DNA of 64,000 nt from Takakia lepidozioides (lineage: Eukaryota > Streptophyta > Takakiopsida > Takakiales > Takakiaceae), in contig CM060732.1 of assembly GCA_030704615.1 (NCBI GenBank), forward strand, positions 31,355,053-31,419,052, in the 5' to 3' direction. Positions 1-12,800 of this stretch are shown in pieces. Position 1 is the stretch's first letter. Each line of letters begins with the position of its first letter. Made by a program: the position numbers and the translations under genes. The notes beneath the pieces are model-generated. The model had not been told where the DNA came from. It saw only the letters and a program-made list of their open reading frames with translations, and did not search any database.

Positions 1-640
1 CTACAAAGAATCCAGAGTCTTCTTGGAAGAGCCACAGAATTTCGTACTGTAACACATAGATCCTTCACACTTTTCCTTAACATCTCTCCTCTCTCCTCTT
101 CCATCATAAGCCTCACAACCCTCTCTACCTCAGGACTCCTTGCCAACCAACCCATCATCAGATCCTGGACCCGAGCAGCAACTTTCAGTACGTCTACGAC
201 AAGTACTCTGTTCATGTGTTGCTCAGCTTGAATCCACTGTGGAGTTCCGCTCACAGTGGCTCAGGAAACCTCCAACCTCGGTATGGGCACGGATCTGCAA
301 CAGTGGCACCCATGCAGAGAACACTAATCCCTGCTTCTTAGTCCTCTCCATGAAACCTTGAGGGAGGAAGGCAGATCAGATGTTACCTTCAATACCTTGT
401 GGAGCTCTTAGGACCCAAAGAAAGTTTTGCGCACTCGTCTCAAGCCCAAGAGGTAGTTCATGTCTGTGTGGCAGTGTGGCAAAGAGAGGAGCTACGCTGC
501 CAAAGGTTGGCTGGGTGTTCAACCAGTCTATGCACTCATTCTTGTCTGAACTCGCTTGTGATGGGTTGTTGAACATGTTATCCTTGTTGCCATCTAATAG
601 TGTGGGTCCAAGTAGGGTGGCAAGTAGGGAATAGCAAAAT
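1..640 (-). pseudogene. UDP-glycosyltransferase (UGT) pseudogene, C-terminal half
   Basis: Reading the minus strand from about 640 downwards gives successive pieces of a plant family-1 glycosyltransferase. They are CIDWLNTQP (family CxxWLDxQP), then ELPLGLETSAQNFLWVLRAP (family ELAxGLExSxxxFLWVxR), then after a stop GFMERTKKQGLVFSAWVP leading into the PSPG sugar-nucleotide box. Last come AEQHMNRVLVVDVLKVAARV and an acidic C-terminal helix running off the window start. UGTs move sugar from UDP-sugar to hormones and secondary metabolites in the cytosol. This copy is dead: a stop follows the helix segment near 376, the PSPG box has HCER where HCGW is normal, a TGA sits at about 223-225, and the GVPMxxWP segment is deleted. 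A related fragment lies at 8.4 kb on the other strand. The N-terminal acceptor domain is not recognisable. Confidence 0.85.
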
Positions 641-1910
641 GCAGGTTTGGACTCCAGGAACTCTGAAAGTGAAAGAGATGTCACCTTTTTTGTTTTCAGA
701 AAAACCCGAATGTGCTTGACAGGGTTACAAGCCAGTTTGAGGCAAAATGCAGAGGTCCATAGCAAATTACAGTGATCCAGACTTGCTATGGACACCATAT
801 TTCAACACATCGATTAAACCAACTTTATCCACAAGCTACACTGCTGTATTGTGACAAATGGTCGTGACACTACTCTGCAGATTCAGAGCGGCAAGCACAG
901 ATTCAGAAGCCACCAAACAATGAGGGTGTTGGGTCTGTCGATAGTTCCTCCAACTAAGCATGCTAATGAGAGAGATACAAAACCAACAGAGACTGAGAAG
1001 CACAAGGCTAGTGTAATGCACTACCAGTGCCTGGAGCCAAGGACTAACTATTGGATGTTAGTGATCACCCGAAGTTAGGACACATTGAATCAATCTATCC
1101 TAATTTCACACTACTTGGATTTGAAAGAAAAATGTGTCATGTGGTTCCAAAATGGGACAAGATGAATCCTGGTATAAGTAAAGATATAAGTAAAGATACA
1201 ATACTGGTTGCGGAGTCACAAATATGCAGGAAGACAAGACTTGACTTGTGTCTTTGCTTTGTGGAGCGGCGAGAAGTTGCAGGATGAACAGCATCCTACA
1301 AACAAGTTCGATGCATCTAGCTTTTCTAGCTACACCACTAACATTTGTGGAAGGATATATCTACTTTGCTTCATGAGCGGCATCCACCACTCTCATTGCT
1401 GTAAATCAGTATCAAACCACCAGATAACTGCTGAAGCATCGGCGGTATGGGATCTGGGACTCCCTCATGCAAACAAATAGTGCTCTGTGTACATTTTCCA
1501 ATGAAAATCACATCACCCAACCTTGTTTGGGCCATTTAAGAGACTGATCAACCTCAAAGCTGGGAACTGTCCAATAGAAATATTTGTTTTAACCAAGTGT
1601 TTTACTGGGGAGGGAGCTTATGCTCCAATTCTCCTCAAATTCTAAAACCAGCTCATCTGATTTGAAGCGTCGATTCAAAAGCCAGATTTCCTACATCAGA
1701 AACACACAGAGGGATTGGGTCTGAGCAATTGAGGAAAGAAGGTTATCAGAGATCACATGCTATCACAGGACAAAGATGTGGTATGTACTTCACTATATAC
1801 ATTTGAAGTCTATGATGCCCATGTTCGCATATCACTGCCTTCACATGCTGTCACATGTTCCCACTTCACTTCCAGAAACCACTGGTCTTCTTAGAACCTT
1901 GGGTGACGGA
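641..1910. other. Intergenic, no supported gene
   Basis: Only short uncorrelated reading frames are present. I see no domain, splice-consistent exon chain or repeat family here. It lies between the UGT pseudogene and the 3' end of the minus-strand gene that ends at 1911. Confidence 0.5.
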
Positions 1911-4900
1911 CTATGCAGAAATGCGCGATATACCCTTTTTATTGTCATGCCCAGTCTCAATGACAGTAACCCAGACATGCTCCGTGGAAGAAGTCAAAGG
2001 TTTGAAGAGTCGACACCCTAGAGACCATGGAGTGCCAGGTTCCAAGGACGTTGGTGCGTTCTTCATGGCACTATCCAAAGAGACTGATCTTGGCAGCTGA
2101 GATTCTATCTTATTAGCGTTTTCCACATGGCAGGGTGCAGTGTTACTGACTTCGCAAGAAGCCCCTGGTTCCAGCTGCTTGAAGTTTGTTTTATCTTCTG
2201 ATATTGTTCTGTCCTTGCCATAATAATAAGCTGATGCAGTAGGCTGTGAACCCATCGCTTCGTCTTCCATTGAATCATGTGCTGTATTCCATTTCTTAAC
2301 CCTAGCAGGTTGAATGAGTGATGATTGCAGAAGTGGTCCCAAATTTCTCTCTCCAGACAACCCCATGTCACACTTAGCAGAATCCTCTTCCCTAGAACCT
2401 CCAGAGGTGGATGGTCTGTGAAGGTGAGTGTGAGTGCCTCCCCCACCAGTGAACACTGTTCCTGCCCCTGAAGAACTCTCAATGTTTATTGGCAGCTCAT
2501 TGCATCCCCCCTGAAGTTCATCTGTGCCCTCTCCTGTGAGTTAGAGGTGCACACAGTGAGTGTTAGTTGAACGATAAATGTATAGTAGGACTGGAAGTCT
2601 AGATGAACACAATTGTACTCAAGTTCACTTTTGGTTGACTAAATCCTTTAAGAAGTGTGACCAGGGGTGGTTGTTCCACAGACAAGCCCTACGCGACTCA
2701 CAGGGGCTATTAACTCTCTATTTTTAGAGCTGCAGGGGGCTCTTCATTTCACTGGCTCTACTTGGACATGCATCCTGTTACTGTAGCAACAATCATTCCA
2801 CAGGCTCAATCACTCTCAACAATCGAATATTAAGGGGCCATTTACCCTGTGGTACAACCTCAGAAGTGGATAGACTGCAGAGGTAACCTGCACCATCACT
2901 GGGCTATCCGTCACATCTGGGTCATGTTACAGATATAGTGAATGCTTGAGCTCACCAGATAAGGGCAACTGCTGGAAGTGTGGCATGAACTGTGGCCTCC
3001 AAGTATACTGGACTTGTTGACTGTACGTCTCTGGTTGTTTACCAGCTGCAGGGCGTGCGACTGGTTCTTCGTCTTCTTTCACAGTAACCGGGGCCCCAAA
3101 GACTGTACTGGAACGTTTCAAGATTGAGCGTGGCCTGGGAAGCTGCCCCCTCTCAGCTGAGATTGTGGAAACATAGTCTGACGGGTTATCTTCACCTGAG
3201 GAATGGAAGATTGCATGATGATCCCTGGTGGATACTGGTTTTGGCGTGATCTGATCCATAGAGGTCATATTTGAGAGCCTGGCCGGTTGCACCTGCATGA
3301 CGCTGTGATTTGAGGGTTATGATGTAGGAAGGAAAAGGAAACAATACGAGACCTGAGCATCTCAGTAACGACTACCAGGAGACAATCTGTTAGTCCATTC
3401 CACCTATATGCTTTTATGGAGTCAATTCTCCTCAAGCCTCTTTATCCTACTGTTCAACAGCTGCACAGACTGACACCCAATACATTCCTCAAAGGCTTAG
3501 GTTTAAATGCTGGTACATACCTGGAGGGTAGTAGAGTTCATGCCATTGGGGGAACCCTGGCCAAGTTGCTGATAAAGCTGGCGATGGGAAAGATGTGCAG
3601 GCCTCACACATTGTACACGTGTCAAACCATTCGCCCCTGCTGTCCCACTATTAAATGAGAGATGAGTGCTGGTGGGAGATGGTGGGGGTGTAGGGGAATC
3701 CAGTCGTGCCAAGTGTGTTGAGAAAAGCTCCACTGGAACATTCACAAGCGTCTGAGCTGCCCCAATCCATACTCGTATCCCATCACTGGATGAGCGCCGC
3801 ACCTGCCACCCACATACCTATCATCAACCCTGATATGTAGCAACTAATCAGTTTTAACACCGCACATGGCAAGATGTCTTTCTGCAATTTTTTCACAATT
3901 TGCTGTCATTCTGTATAACTTTATCTCTTCTATTCAGCTTACTCGGAATAAAACCTCCACAGAATTTTCCTCTTTAAGCATCTCTTCTGGAGTTTGAAAC
4001 CCTGACAATGCTTTTTTGCATGTGACAAACCTTGATGTGATATACTAACATCTGGCCACCCACCTAACCTGTTGGTTTTTCAGGGGGATCGTGGGGAGGT
4101 TCCTTTGGCGGGCACAACAATAAAAAATTCATGGTCCTTGTGCAGACCTTCACAACCGATGCCCTGTTGCTATGTCTATCTCAAACCCTTAAATTTCCTG
4201 ATGAATTTTCCAATTGAATCTCTGCTTGAAGTCCGACCATCATATCATACTCTGAGCGGTCATGAACTTTTAGGCAGAGTTTACAAAACAATTTGATCAG
4301 AGGAACATGAAAGAGACTTGCCAAATGAACATCTAAATACAGATTTGGATAGTCATAAACAGATCAATTGAATGAAATTATCTTGATCCGCCTGTTGCCA
4401 AAAGTACTGTGTGTACGTTATTCCTTTGAATTCTTCCCATCCTGTCCACACAGACCAATTTGTCTTTAGGGGATTGTGGAGTTGCTCACCTGCCCAACAA
4501 GCCACTTGGTTTGGTTGCAGCGAACCAAGACATAGTCTCCAAAGATATAATCTAGCGGCCTGGCAGCGTGTGTCCTGCTGAACCTTTCCCCGCCATCTCC
4601 CACGAACTCAGTAAAGCTCTGTCTGCTGTGAATGCTTGAAGGGCTGGTCTGCGCCGAGTAGCCAGGTGGACCCTGATCCTTGACATCCCGAGCCCACAAA
4701 GGTGTTCCTGACTGCATGGAACCCCTTACAGGACTAGACACCATGTTGCTGTCCCCAGGGCTCTCGGGTGAAGGAGGAAATCCATGCATACCACGCGGTG
4801 ATTGCCCATTGGCTGTACGCCTCCTCGGGGTTGCGGGCTCACTGTTAGGAATTGTCAGTTTGGGACGACCCCATTGATTGTGTGGTTGCCCTAAGGACAC

Positions 4901-4942
4901 CCTCTTCCCATATCCCTCCATCTCTCTGTGGGGTTTCTTCAA
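1911..4942 (-). CDS. Four-exon gene, unknown Ser/Pro-rich protein
   Basis: Minus-strand exons 4942-4490, 3802-3521, 3292-2956 and 2533-1911 join through GT-AG introns with phases 0, 0 and 1. They give 565 in-frame codons ending in TAG, which strongly supports a real gene. I do not recognise the family. Exon 1 is rich in Ser, Pro and Arg and ends with FGDYVLVRCNQTKWLVGQ. Exon 2 continues with GIRVWIGAAQTLVNVPVELF, so the only compact, hydrophobic patch spans the first junction. The remainder is low complexity with PPPSP and GGGGTHTH stretches, typical of a disordered regulatory protein. The start is uncertain: the frame stays open upstream of the first good ATG (about 4921, MEGYGK), so a further 5' exon around 5.0-5.6 kb is possible. 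A weak likeness of the tail (LGCRLF) to auxin response factor tails is not enough to name it. Confidence 0.6.
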
Positions 4943-6158
4943 GGAAATCTGACTACCCCATTCCCTTCCAAACAGCTGTCACCTCCCGGCCGTGTTCCTG
5001 TGCCCCGCCAAGCCCACCACATGTGACTATACTGCTTGCGCAGCATCTTTACGACTGATCTCACACTGTGGAAGCACAACTTCTCTCTTCTCCTCTGTCG
5101 CTCCCACCGTCCACCCCTTCATGGAAAGATGGGTGCAAGACATGAAATCAGGTTCATCTTCGTCGAACCCTCCAATCCCCAACGTCGAGTCAGATTGTTG
5201 CTACCTCTACAACCCCAAGTACACACCTGCAACCAACGTCTGAATCAAGAAAACAATTTACTAGCTTCGTCTGAGTGCGATACATGCAGGATGTGTTGCA
5301 AAGAAACACAGCGAATTGGGGGAAGGAACACATCTAGTCATCTACACATCCGGTAGTTCCTTCCCATTGAATTACAATCTTCGCAGCAGAGCGAAATGCA
5401 ACGGAAAGGGTGCAACCCGACAGGGTCACATTCACTTGCCTTCTCAATGCAATCTCTGACAGAACTATACGGTGGTTTCCGACATGTCAAATGATCCCCA
5501 CCCTCTCTTGAGAGTGACATGGAACTGGAGGGAGTGTAACTCCAGTTGGGGTTACTCACACTTGGTCTCGACAAAGTCCAAATTTGGCTAAGTATAAAAT
5601 GGACTAAGAAAAGTTCCACGGCTAAAATTACACTACCAAGGGTTGCAGAGCTATGGGTTGCCCATGGTTTTGCAGGAGCTTCACTTAGTCCGTTAACATC
5701 TAGTTATGGTGATGTCTTTGGACGTTACAAGGATTTATGGGATACTAGTCAAGATGTAATGATTGATGGAATTGTGCTAAAGGTGGTTCGAGGGCATTTC
5801 TTGTGCCAGATTGCAAAGGTCATTTTTATGCCTTAAGAAGGAAGCTCAATGGAACTAGGTCGAATACATGTAAGTACAACCTAGGATTCATCACGCTGAA
5901 AGATTTGGAAACATACCTGAGATTCATTACACTTGATAGGGGCGCAAACCTGTATGCAGATGTTGAGAATGTAAGAAGTCATGTGGTTGGGGGTTGGTAG
6001 AACGTAAGCACACCCACACGAGCATAGGAAACGTGAGCACACGGAAATGGGGTCACGAGTACAAGATACGGCAATAGGGTACCATGTTTCCACGAAAATA
6101 GAATACACGCAAAGAAGGTTCTTACATGCGAATTAGGGGTTTCTGCGCCTATTCTTGT
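4943..6158. other. Presumed 5' region of the 1.9-4.9 kb gene, otherwise unassigned
   Basis: This stretch lies upstream of the minus-strand gene. An open minus-strand frame at 5338-5619 could be a leader exon, but no splice phase could be tested because the gene start is unknown. Nothing else recognisable is present. Confidence 0.35.
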
Positions 6159-6178
6159 CCCTAAACCCTAAACCCTAA
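6159..6178. repeat. Short interstitial telomere-type repeat (telobox)
   Basis: Almost three perfect copies of CCCTAAA stand in a row. This is the Arabidopsis-type plant telomere unit. At this length it could be a chance telobox of the kind found in plant promoters or a scar of telomeric DNA insertion. It supports the assignment to a plant with TTTAGGG telomeres. Confidence 0.7.
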
Positions 6179-6335
6179 TGCGAAATAGGCACCCCTAATG
6201 TATATCTACAAGCTCCAAGTTCCAAATATCTACAGCTTATGTTAAGGAAAAACAAGGTCACAACAACCTGGCAAGACCATCCAAAACAAAGAAATACCAA
6301 ACAATAATTGAACAATTTAATGTAATGAAACAAGC

Positions 6336-6428
6336 AACGGATTTCGCCAGCGAAATAAATCAAGGTAATGGATTTTGCTAGCGAAACAAATAAAGGTATT
6401 GAGTTTCGCCACCAAAATTTCAAGGTAT
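6336..6428. repeat. Short tandem repeat with TTTCGCyaGCGAAA palindromes
   Basis: About 2.5 units of roughly 38 bp each contain a TTTCGC(C/T)AGCGAAA-like palindrome followed by TAAATmAAGGTAwTG. Degenerate copies of the same palindrome appear near 6505, 18235, 22135, 22845 and 24400, so it is a dispersed motif in this genome. The function is unknown. Confidence 0.5.
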
Positions 6429-7357
6429 TGTTGCGTAGGTTATTACCCAATGGTTTCGTGGGCGAAAGGTTTTGCGTATAAGGGACGACGTGAGGTTGTT
6501 TTATTTCGCTAACGAATTGTTACACTTATTGCGGTAGCTCATTACCCATGATTTCATTGGTGGAACAAAATGAATTATGTCTAGTTTCACATATTAATGA
6601 TTGCTACGAGCGTCTGCACATGATTAAATATGTAATTATTAATCAACAAAAATTGTTGATGGAGATGGCACCGACGGTAAATTCCCTATACCCCAACTTT
6701 GCATTGCGTGAGCACAAATTTCATGTTTTAGTTTCGTTAGAGCATTTTCTGAGAATATTCTTGGAATATGCGGCATATCCTCTTCTCCTCTCGTGAGAGG
6801 GGAGGCCACTCCATCTGTGCCATTCACTCTTCAACTGTTGTGATGTGGTAAGCTCGGCTGCCTGTCCATTCTTGACAGCTGTCCTGCGCCCTTAACCAGA
6901 GGTTCCTTGTATAAAGTTAGCCCTAATAAATGGTGCGGGGCCATTCTTGGATTGGTGTACAGCCTGGTGTGCCTCGTGTGTGCGGGGGTTCTCGTATTTA
7001 TGTTGGATGGACAGTTCCTGTCCAGCCTTCCCCTACTTACGTGACCTAGTGTCCCGCTCTTGTGCATTGCTTGCTCTTTGAATTACTCCCCCCCAATCTA
7101 AGAGCGTTTTTTTTAGAGGATCATCGCATCTCCACCAAGCCCAAATCTCGTCTTCACACTACACTGCATACATTGCGGACGTGTAGCTCATGAACGTCAT
7201 TCTTCAATACCATGTGTGAAAAGAGGAAATTTCAGTGCGGCAGCTGGACACTTATTCGTACGTACCTGGCTTAGATTATCAAGAAGAGACTTTCAGGATC
7301 AGATTATCTAAACTGATGATCGAGATGAACTATGTCTGAATCGAGCTTTCTAAGTCT
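6429..7357. other. Intergenic repeat-derived DNA, no gene
   Basis: No coding evidence. The stretch at about 6735-6780 resembles 23840-23900 (both contain GTTTCG(T/C)TAgAGCAT followed by GGAATATG), so part of it is a dispersed repeat. Confidence 0.4.
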
Positions 7358-8198
7358 CTTAACCCTTAAGTTCCCAAGCGACCGTTCCCAAGCGACCTGA
7401 ATCGGGTCACTTTGAATTTGAGGTTCCACCTTTTTTGCAGATCTAATCTGATGGGGCCCACTCCTGAAGCTTTAATATCAAGGGATTTGTCTCGAGTATG
7501 ATGCAAAAAAACAAAACTAAAAAAAAACAAAAGCTGCGACCTACAAAAAATATCTTAGATCTCATTTTTACGTTTTGGGCCTGAAAATGGCTTGCTGACC
7601 GCTGACGTGGCAGGTAAACAAGCCCAAAACAGATTGCACTCCAAAGGCCATTTTTGGCAGAAAATTAGCAATTTTGGAAAAAACACTTCACCATCTGGTG
7701 TGTGAGCATTACATACACACATCCACCATTGGCTTTCAAAAAAATTGTAGAAAAAAAAGTACTTCATCTGGAGGCACATTTTCTCTTGTCAATTTTGAGA
7801 TTTCAACCCCCATGTAATTGCATGCAAAGCAAGCATAGGTGAAAAAATCAGTTGGACCTGCAATTAGTGGGGTCATAGCCACTCCACTATTGATTTGGAA
7901 ATGGTGGGTCTTGGGGCAAGCAAAATTGGATAAAGCTAGGTTTTGATTTGGTCAAACCAATTTCTTTCTCACTTTTTCTTTGGGACCTGATATTTGAGGT
8001 CCGGGCAAACTCTATAATCTCACAATTTCCAGGGTGGACTTGGCTCCTTTTTTGGTATGTCATGCAATGAGCTGGGCCATTGCTATAAGGCTGGAATCTC
8101 TGGATGATTTTCGGTAGGTTTCTAGGGGCAATTTACTGCAGCTGGATACCCAAAATTGGTAAAAAGTCAAAAAAGGGCTTGGGAACTTAAGGGTTAAG
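7358..8198. mobile_element. Non-autonomous TIR element with piggyBac-like ends
   Basis: The 841-bp segment is bounded by a perfect 22-bp inverted repeat at 7358-7379 and 8177-8198. Inside the outer C/G and a TTAA at each end, the repeat reads CCCTTAAGTTCCCAAGC. TTAA target duplications followed by CCC...GGG termini are the hallmark of the piggyBac superfamily. The outermost flanks also share GTCT (7354-7357 and 8199-8202), so a 4-bp GTCT duplication with a CTTAACCC terminus is the alternative. There is no transposase: the only ORF is a short minus-strand frame without a domain. A second, 5'-truncated copy lies in inverted orientation at 16.8-17.2 kb. Confidence 0.7.
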
Positions 8199-8412
8199 GT
8201 CTGGTGACCAGAACCTGACGTCCGGTCTTTCTTCCTCCCTCTAATTTCTAACTAGCAGCAGGCATTGAAAGAAAATGAAGATGAAACGTAACCATACCTC
8301 GAAATCATAGTAGCGGGTTTGAGGAGGATAAAAAGCAGCTACCCCGGGGCTGTACTGTCATGAGTGCTAGCAGGACTAGCACAAGAGCTGATTTCACGTC
8401 CAGAGCATTTGC

Positions 8413-8610
8413 ATGTGGCTGCCCATGGTAGCTTGCTCGATTCACGCTGAGGAACACATGAACAAAATACTCGTCGTAGACGTTCTGAAAGTTGCTGTCG
8501 AGTCCAGGGATCTGATGATGATAGGTTGGTTGGCAAGGAGGTAGAGAGGACTGTGAGGCTTTTGTAGGGCATGGTGGCTCTTCCAAGACGAATCTCCAAT
8601 TTTTGCAGTC
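8413..8610 (+). pseudogene. UGT fragment, post-PSPG segment
   Basis: The plus strand encodes LPMVACSIHAEEHMNKILVV followed by DVLKVAVESRDL. It matches the UGT segment GVPMxxWPxxAEQxMNxxLLV that follows the PSPG box, then a piece of the C-terminal helix ending in a stop (EVERTVRLL*). No PSPG box or N-terminal domain is found on the 5' side, so this is a fragment. At the DNA level it is a close relative, on the opposite strand, of positions 1-230. It has lost part of the tail that the first copy keeps, while keeping the PMVA segment that the first copy lost. Confidence 0.8.
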
Positions 8611-9860
8611 TCAGTCATCTCATATTTGAGGGATGTGCTTTGACTGAGCGCGTCCTGACCAATTTTATGGTTGTTGGCTGCCAACTGCATTTATAGGATC
8701 AACAGTGTAACAAGTTGTACCTAGTGGACAATGTGAGCTTGTTTTTTGAGAGTTGTGGAAGAAGCTTTGCTTTAACCTCACAGCTCTGCTTTCAGGATCC
8801 TTGAATCCTAAAAACTGTTCACTCTGATGGTGCCTGCATTCCGTCAAGTCTGGAGTTCTACCTTCCCCTCTTCACTCTGATTTTGATATTTGTGTGTCCA
8901 GGTGGGTACTTAATAACCACACCTAATCTGTTGTGTAGAAGATATCTCATCTTCTTCTGATGTGGGTTTATGCTATGCTCTTGATACCACCACCAGCAAG
9001 TGGTATAAGCTGGACCTCCGTCAAGACTTATGTGGATCTATTTGCCTCATTAACCTTCGGGGTTTGACTGGATAGCGCTACAGACTTCCAAAGAAAAGAC
9101 ATTGGTTTACGACATGGGCCAGAGGTCATGACAGTGGCTACCACTTTGTCCCTTCGATACAAGAAATGCTCGACATCAGATAAGCTTTGTGTTCCAATCT
9201 GACGTTTAGCTTTGTTCAGCATGTCTAGAATATATGTTGGGCTCAATGACAATGTTGGGCATTATGTGGTCAGAACCACACGGTTCACTTGTTTTCTCTG
9301 TAGGAGTTCTATGAATGGTTGCAATCCAATGGTACTATGCATACGTCTTGTAATGCACTTAAGCTCACAAACATCACAACTCGGACATGTTACATGAACT
9401 CCCAACAGTTAAAATGTGTGACTTTCACTAGCTCGGCATAGATCATCCCATGCGTGTCAGATGACCGATAGAGGCTCCCATTTAGGTGGATCCACCTCAC
9501 CTCATTTGTGGCTTATCCCCATATATGATCCACTCTTGATTCACTTCATTTATGAGGGGATCAATCTTCTCATGCCAGTAGGAAGATCCTAGGGTATAAT
9601 CCAATGTTCGGAGTTGATTGTGGGGTCAACCAACCTGATCCACATGTCATTCTGTGTATAAACACTTGCCCAGTGATTCAGATCTTGAGCACGATACCAG
9701 CCACAGAACTCTCAGGACCACAGCATGATAATCTGCATCTCCTTTTCTCTGCTGTACAGAAAGATCCCATGATGCAGGCCATCACGAACACACCTTGGCT
9801 CCATAGCAAGTACAAGTTGGTCGACCGATTCTTCTTGGTCCCATAAACCCCCTGCTTCTC
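8611..9860. other. 3' flank of CAMTA, no supported gene
   Basis: No domain-bearing frame. The part next to 9861 is expected to hold the CAMTA 3' UTR and polyadenylation signals on the minus strand, but I could not place a specific site. Confidence 0.4.
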
Positions 9861-12800
9861 TTACTCACTCGTAAATGTCATCAATTGATCATCCTGGGGG
9901 CTTGCTGGCTGTGACATCTGCCCGTGTTGCTGAGTTTGCCGAAATTCTTCTAACAAGCGCCTATATTGAGCACGGGCCTGACGCGAGCGCACCATAGACT
10001 GTACACGAATGACTGCCTTTTCCAGAGCCGCTTCAGCTGTCCTTCTTTTCTCTATAAGAAACAGATCATCGCTCTCTGCATCAGAAATGATCCCCTCCCC
10101 AGTCCTGAACCCTCTTAGCCCTGACGTCCTACGGCGCCACCGGAGTACTGCCTTCTCTACAACACTTACTGCCCATAGGAGTTTCAAACGCCTGCGAACG
10201 AGAGTTCCCCGCATATGCGCCTGCAATTTTACAATCCGCTGACGAATAAGGAGGAAATCCTTGCGGCCCTTCCAGCCTCGGAACTTCTGCTGTATGCGAG
10301 TAGCAGCTAATCGCATCTTCTTTTCCTGGTGACCCCGATAGGCCCTTTGGATTTTCTGGGCTGCCAGCATCTTGCGCACCTGGCTTTCGGTCAGGCCAAA
10401 CTCATTCTTATGCATGGATGACAGAAAATCTTGATCTCGCTTCCGGAAGGAATGCTGCCGGAAAGCAGCCTGTATCAGGGCTGCAGCCTGTGTCGCATTC
10501 CGAAGAGCCTGAAGCGACTCAATCATCGACAGCTGGTCCTCCACTATCTCCATACTTCGTTGAATGCTCGCACGTCGTGACATTTTGGCCACGGCTTCAT
10601 CACCCACGATCTGTGATGTGAGGATATCGGCATCGTTCACAACTCCCTTGTCTGTGAGACTCATGGATGAAAGTCGACATGTCAAGCTCGATTCAGCCAA
10701 AAACCCTGAAATGCCCCCATGCCCATTGCTTGCTGCTAAGTCTGCTGGGGTTTGCCCTGCTGTAAAGTTAGGGGTGGGGTCAGTCACAGTTCCTGGATCT
10801 GCACCAGCTCCCAACAGTGTTACCACAACTTGTTCCCTGCCACATGATGCTGCCCAATGAAGTGCAGTCCAGCCATGCACATCCCGGAAATTTATAGGAA
10901 TGCCTGAAGCCAAAAGAGGGGCAACTGCCCACACATATCCAAGAGCTGCCACCATATGGAACACACTCTGCCCCTGGTGGTCAAGAATTGCAGGTCCTTT
11001 CCCTTCTTCCTGCACTTTTCTAAGTAGCCACGTCTGCATGCGATACTTCAGTAACATTTGCAGCAACTGCTCCTGAAAGTCTGATGCCGGCAGGTCCGCG
11101 TGGCCCTTGACCAGCATCTCAAGTGACTCCCACTCATCATTGCTATGGCTAGAATCAAGGCAAAAGGGGACATCGATGTGTGAGATGGAGCCATGCATGC
11201 CCCACTCCTGGTCATTGGCATCGGCCAGTAGCATTCGTGCCAGTCGAACCTTGAACATCATCTCTTCCTCTCTTTCAGATTCTGACTTGAAGTAAGCTGC
11301 AATATGTGGTGCATCCCCTACATTGGGTGCAACTGCCAAACGGTACTCAAATTCAAGTACTTGACTATGAGCTTGCCGGTCGCCGCAAGTGACGTAAAAA
11401 GGAACCCTTCCAGGAGCATGGGCAGGAGCTGTACATCTTAACACCCCAGTTTCAAGCAGTTCTGCAGGAACCTCAACCTCGCCAAACATACAGCACCACT
11501 TGTAGTCGGATGGGTGGTTGAAACCCTGCAGAAATGTGCCCGTAATTAGCACTTTTGTTTCTTCTGCTGAGAAGGACCACGCTGGTGAGTACTCGACAAT
11601 ATTGAAATTCTGGGCCTGTGAGGGGGATTCACTCAACTCCGTGCCACCCTGAATCTGAGTTGGCATCGTAGCGATGTCTTCACCCACCCCTTGGTCCTGG
11701 AGTGTTGAATCCCAAGACAACCCCGACTGTACTCGACCTGGGACAGGGGATTGCTGACCGCCCTCCCCCATTTCTTTGCCCATCCACCTTCCAAAACTAT
11801 CTAGCTTTGCAAGGCTGTCAAAGTTGCAGTTCTTGAAGCTGTCCAACTTTAAGTATTTTTCCAATTCCGAGGGCTTGATATCCCACTGGTCATCCATGTG
11901 CTGCAAGTCTGGCTGTATTGCAGGATGGTGTCGATGATTTCCCTCAGCAGCCTTGAGAGCATTTTCTTCAGTTGCATCTCGCAACCTGGCCTCAAGTGGC
12001 GTCTGTGGTTCCCGCCCTAGACCCCTGGGAGACAATGCCTCCAGGATGCCTTTTGGAGATGGAACTCCCGAGGCCGATGGTACATCTTGAGTACCAGAGC
12101 TTTCACTCAGGCCAATCATTTCTGTTGGATTGTTAGACATTAATGAATCTAGAAGCTGTCGCTGGGTTGCTGGTGTGGTGCATTGCTCGAGCATATCAGC
12201 CCATGTAAAACCCTTCATACTATCCTGTTTGACATATATGCCTGCCCCACCTGCACTCTGATTTCCAAATGATGTTCCCATATCCCCACTCCTCGAATTT
12301 GTCACCGAAGGCTGGTTTCTCTGACCATCCTCCAGTAACAGGTTCCACCCTGTCATGTCCAGGGTAATGGCTTGGTTGAGTGAACCCTGGCCCACATCAT
12401 TGGTTTCAGAATTGTTCAACAAATCAGCGAAACTGAGACTGTCTAGATTTGCTATGTCACTGCTGGTCTCTGCATAATCCATGGGCAACTGACTCTCTTC
12501 CCCTGTAGACATGACATCCTGGACTGTGGCCAATATCGAATCTAGCTGCTTGTCAAGACGCTGGCCCAATTCCGATGCTGATGTCTGACGAGGATATCGT
12601 GTGGTAGAACTCAGCAAATTTTCCCCTTGGACAGAATGAGCAGACATCCAACTACTCGAGGTTAGGGAGGAACTAACCCCTCCATCCATTTGCACTGGTT
12701 GTAGAACTGGTGACCAGCTGTTTGAAGTGAAGGCCGCACTCCTGATTTCAGGCGCAACTGGCACTCCAGGCGAAACTTGCTCAAGCAATGAAGGCTGGTG

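Noticed and set aside
2018-2100. Auxin response factor identity for the 1.9-4.9 kb gene
   Set aside because: Only a short LGCRLF likeness in the tail; no B3, ARF or PB1 domain is present.
6159-6178. Chromosome end or telomere fusion
   Set aside because: Fewer than three repeat units, with unique sequence on both sides.
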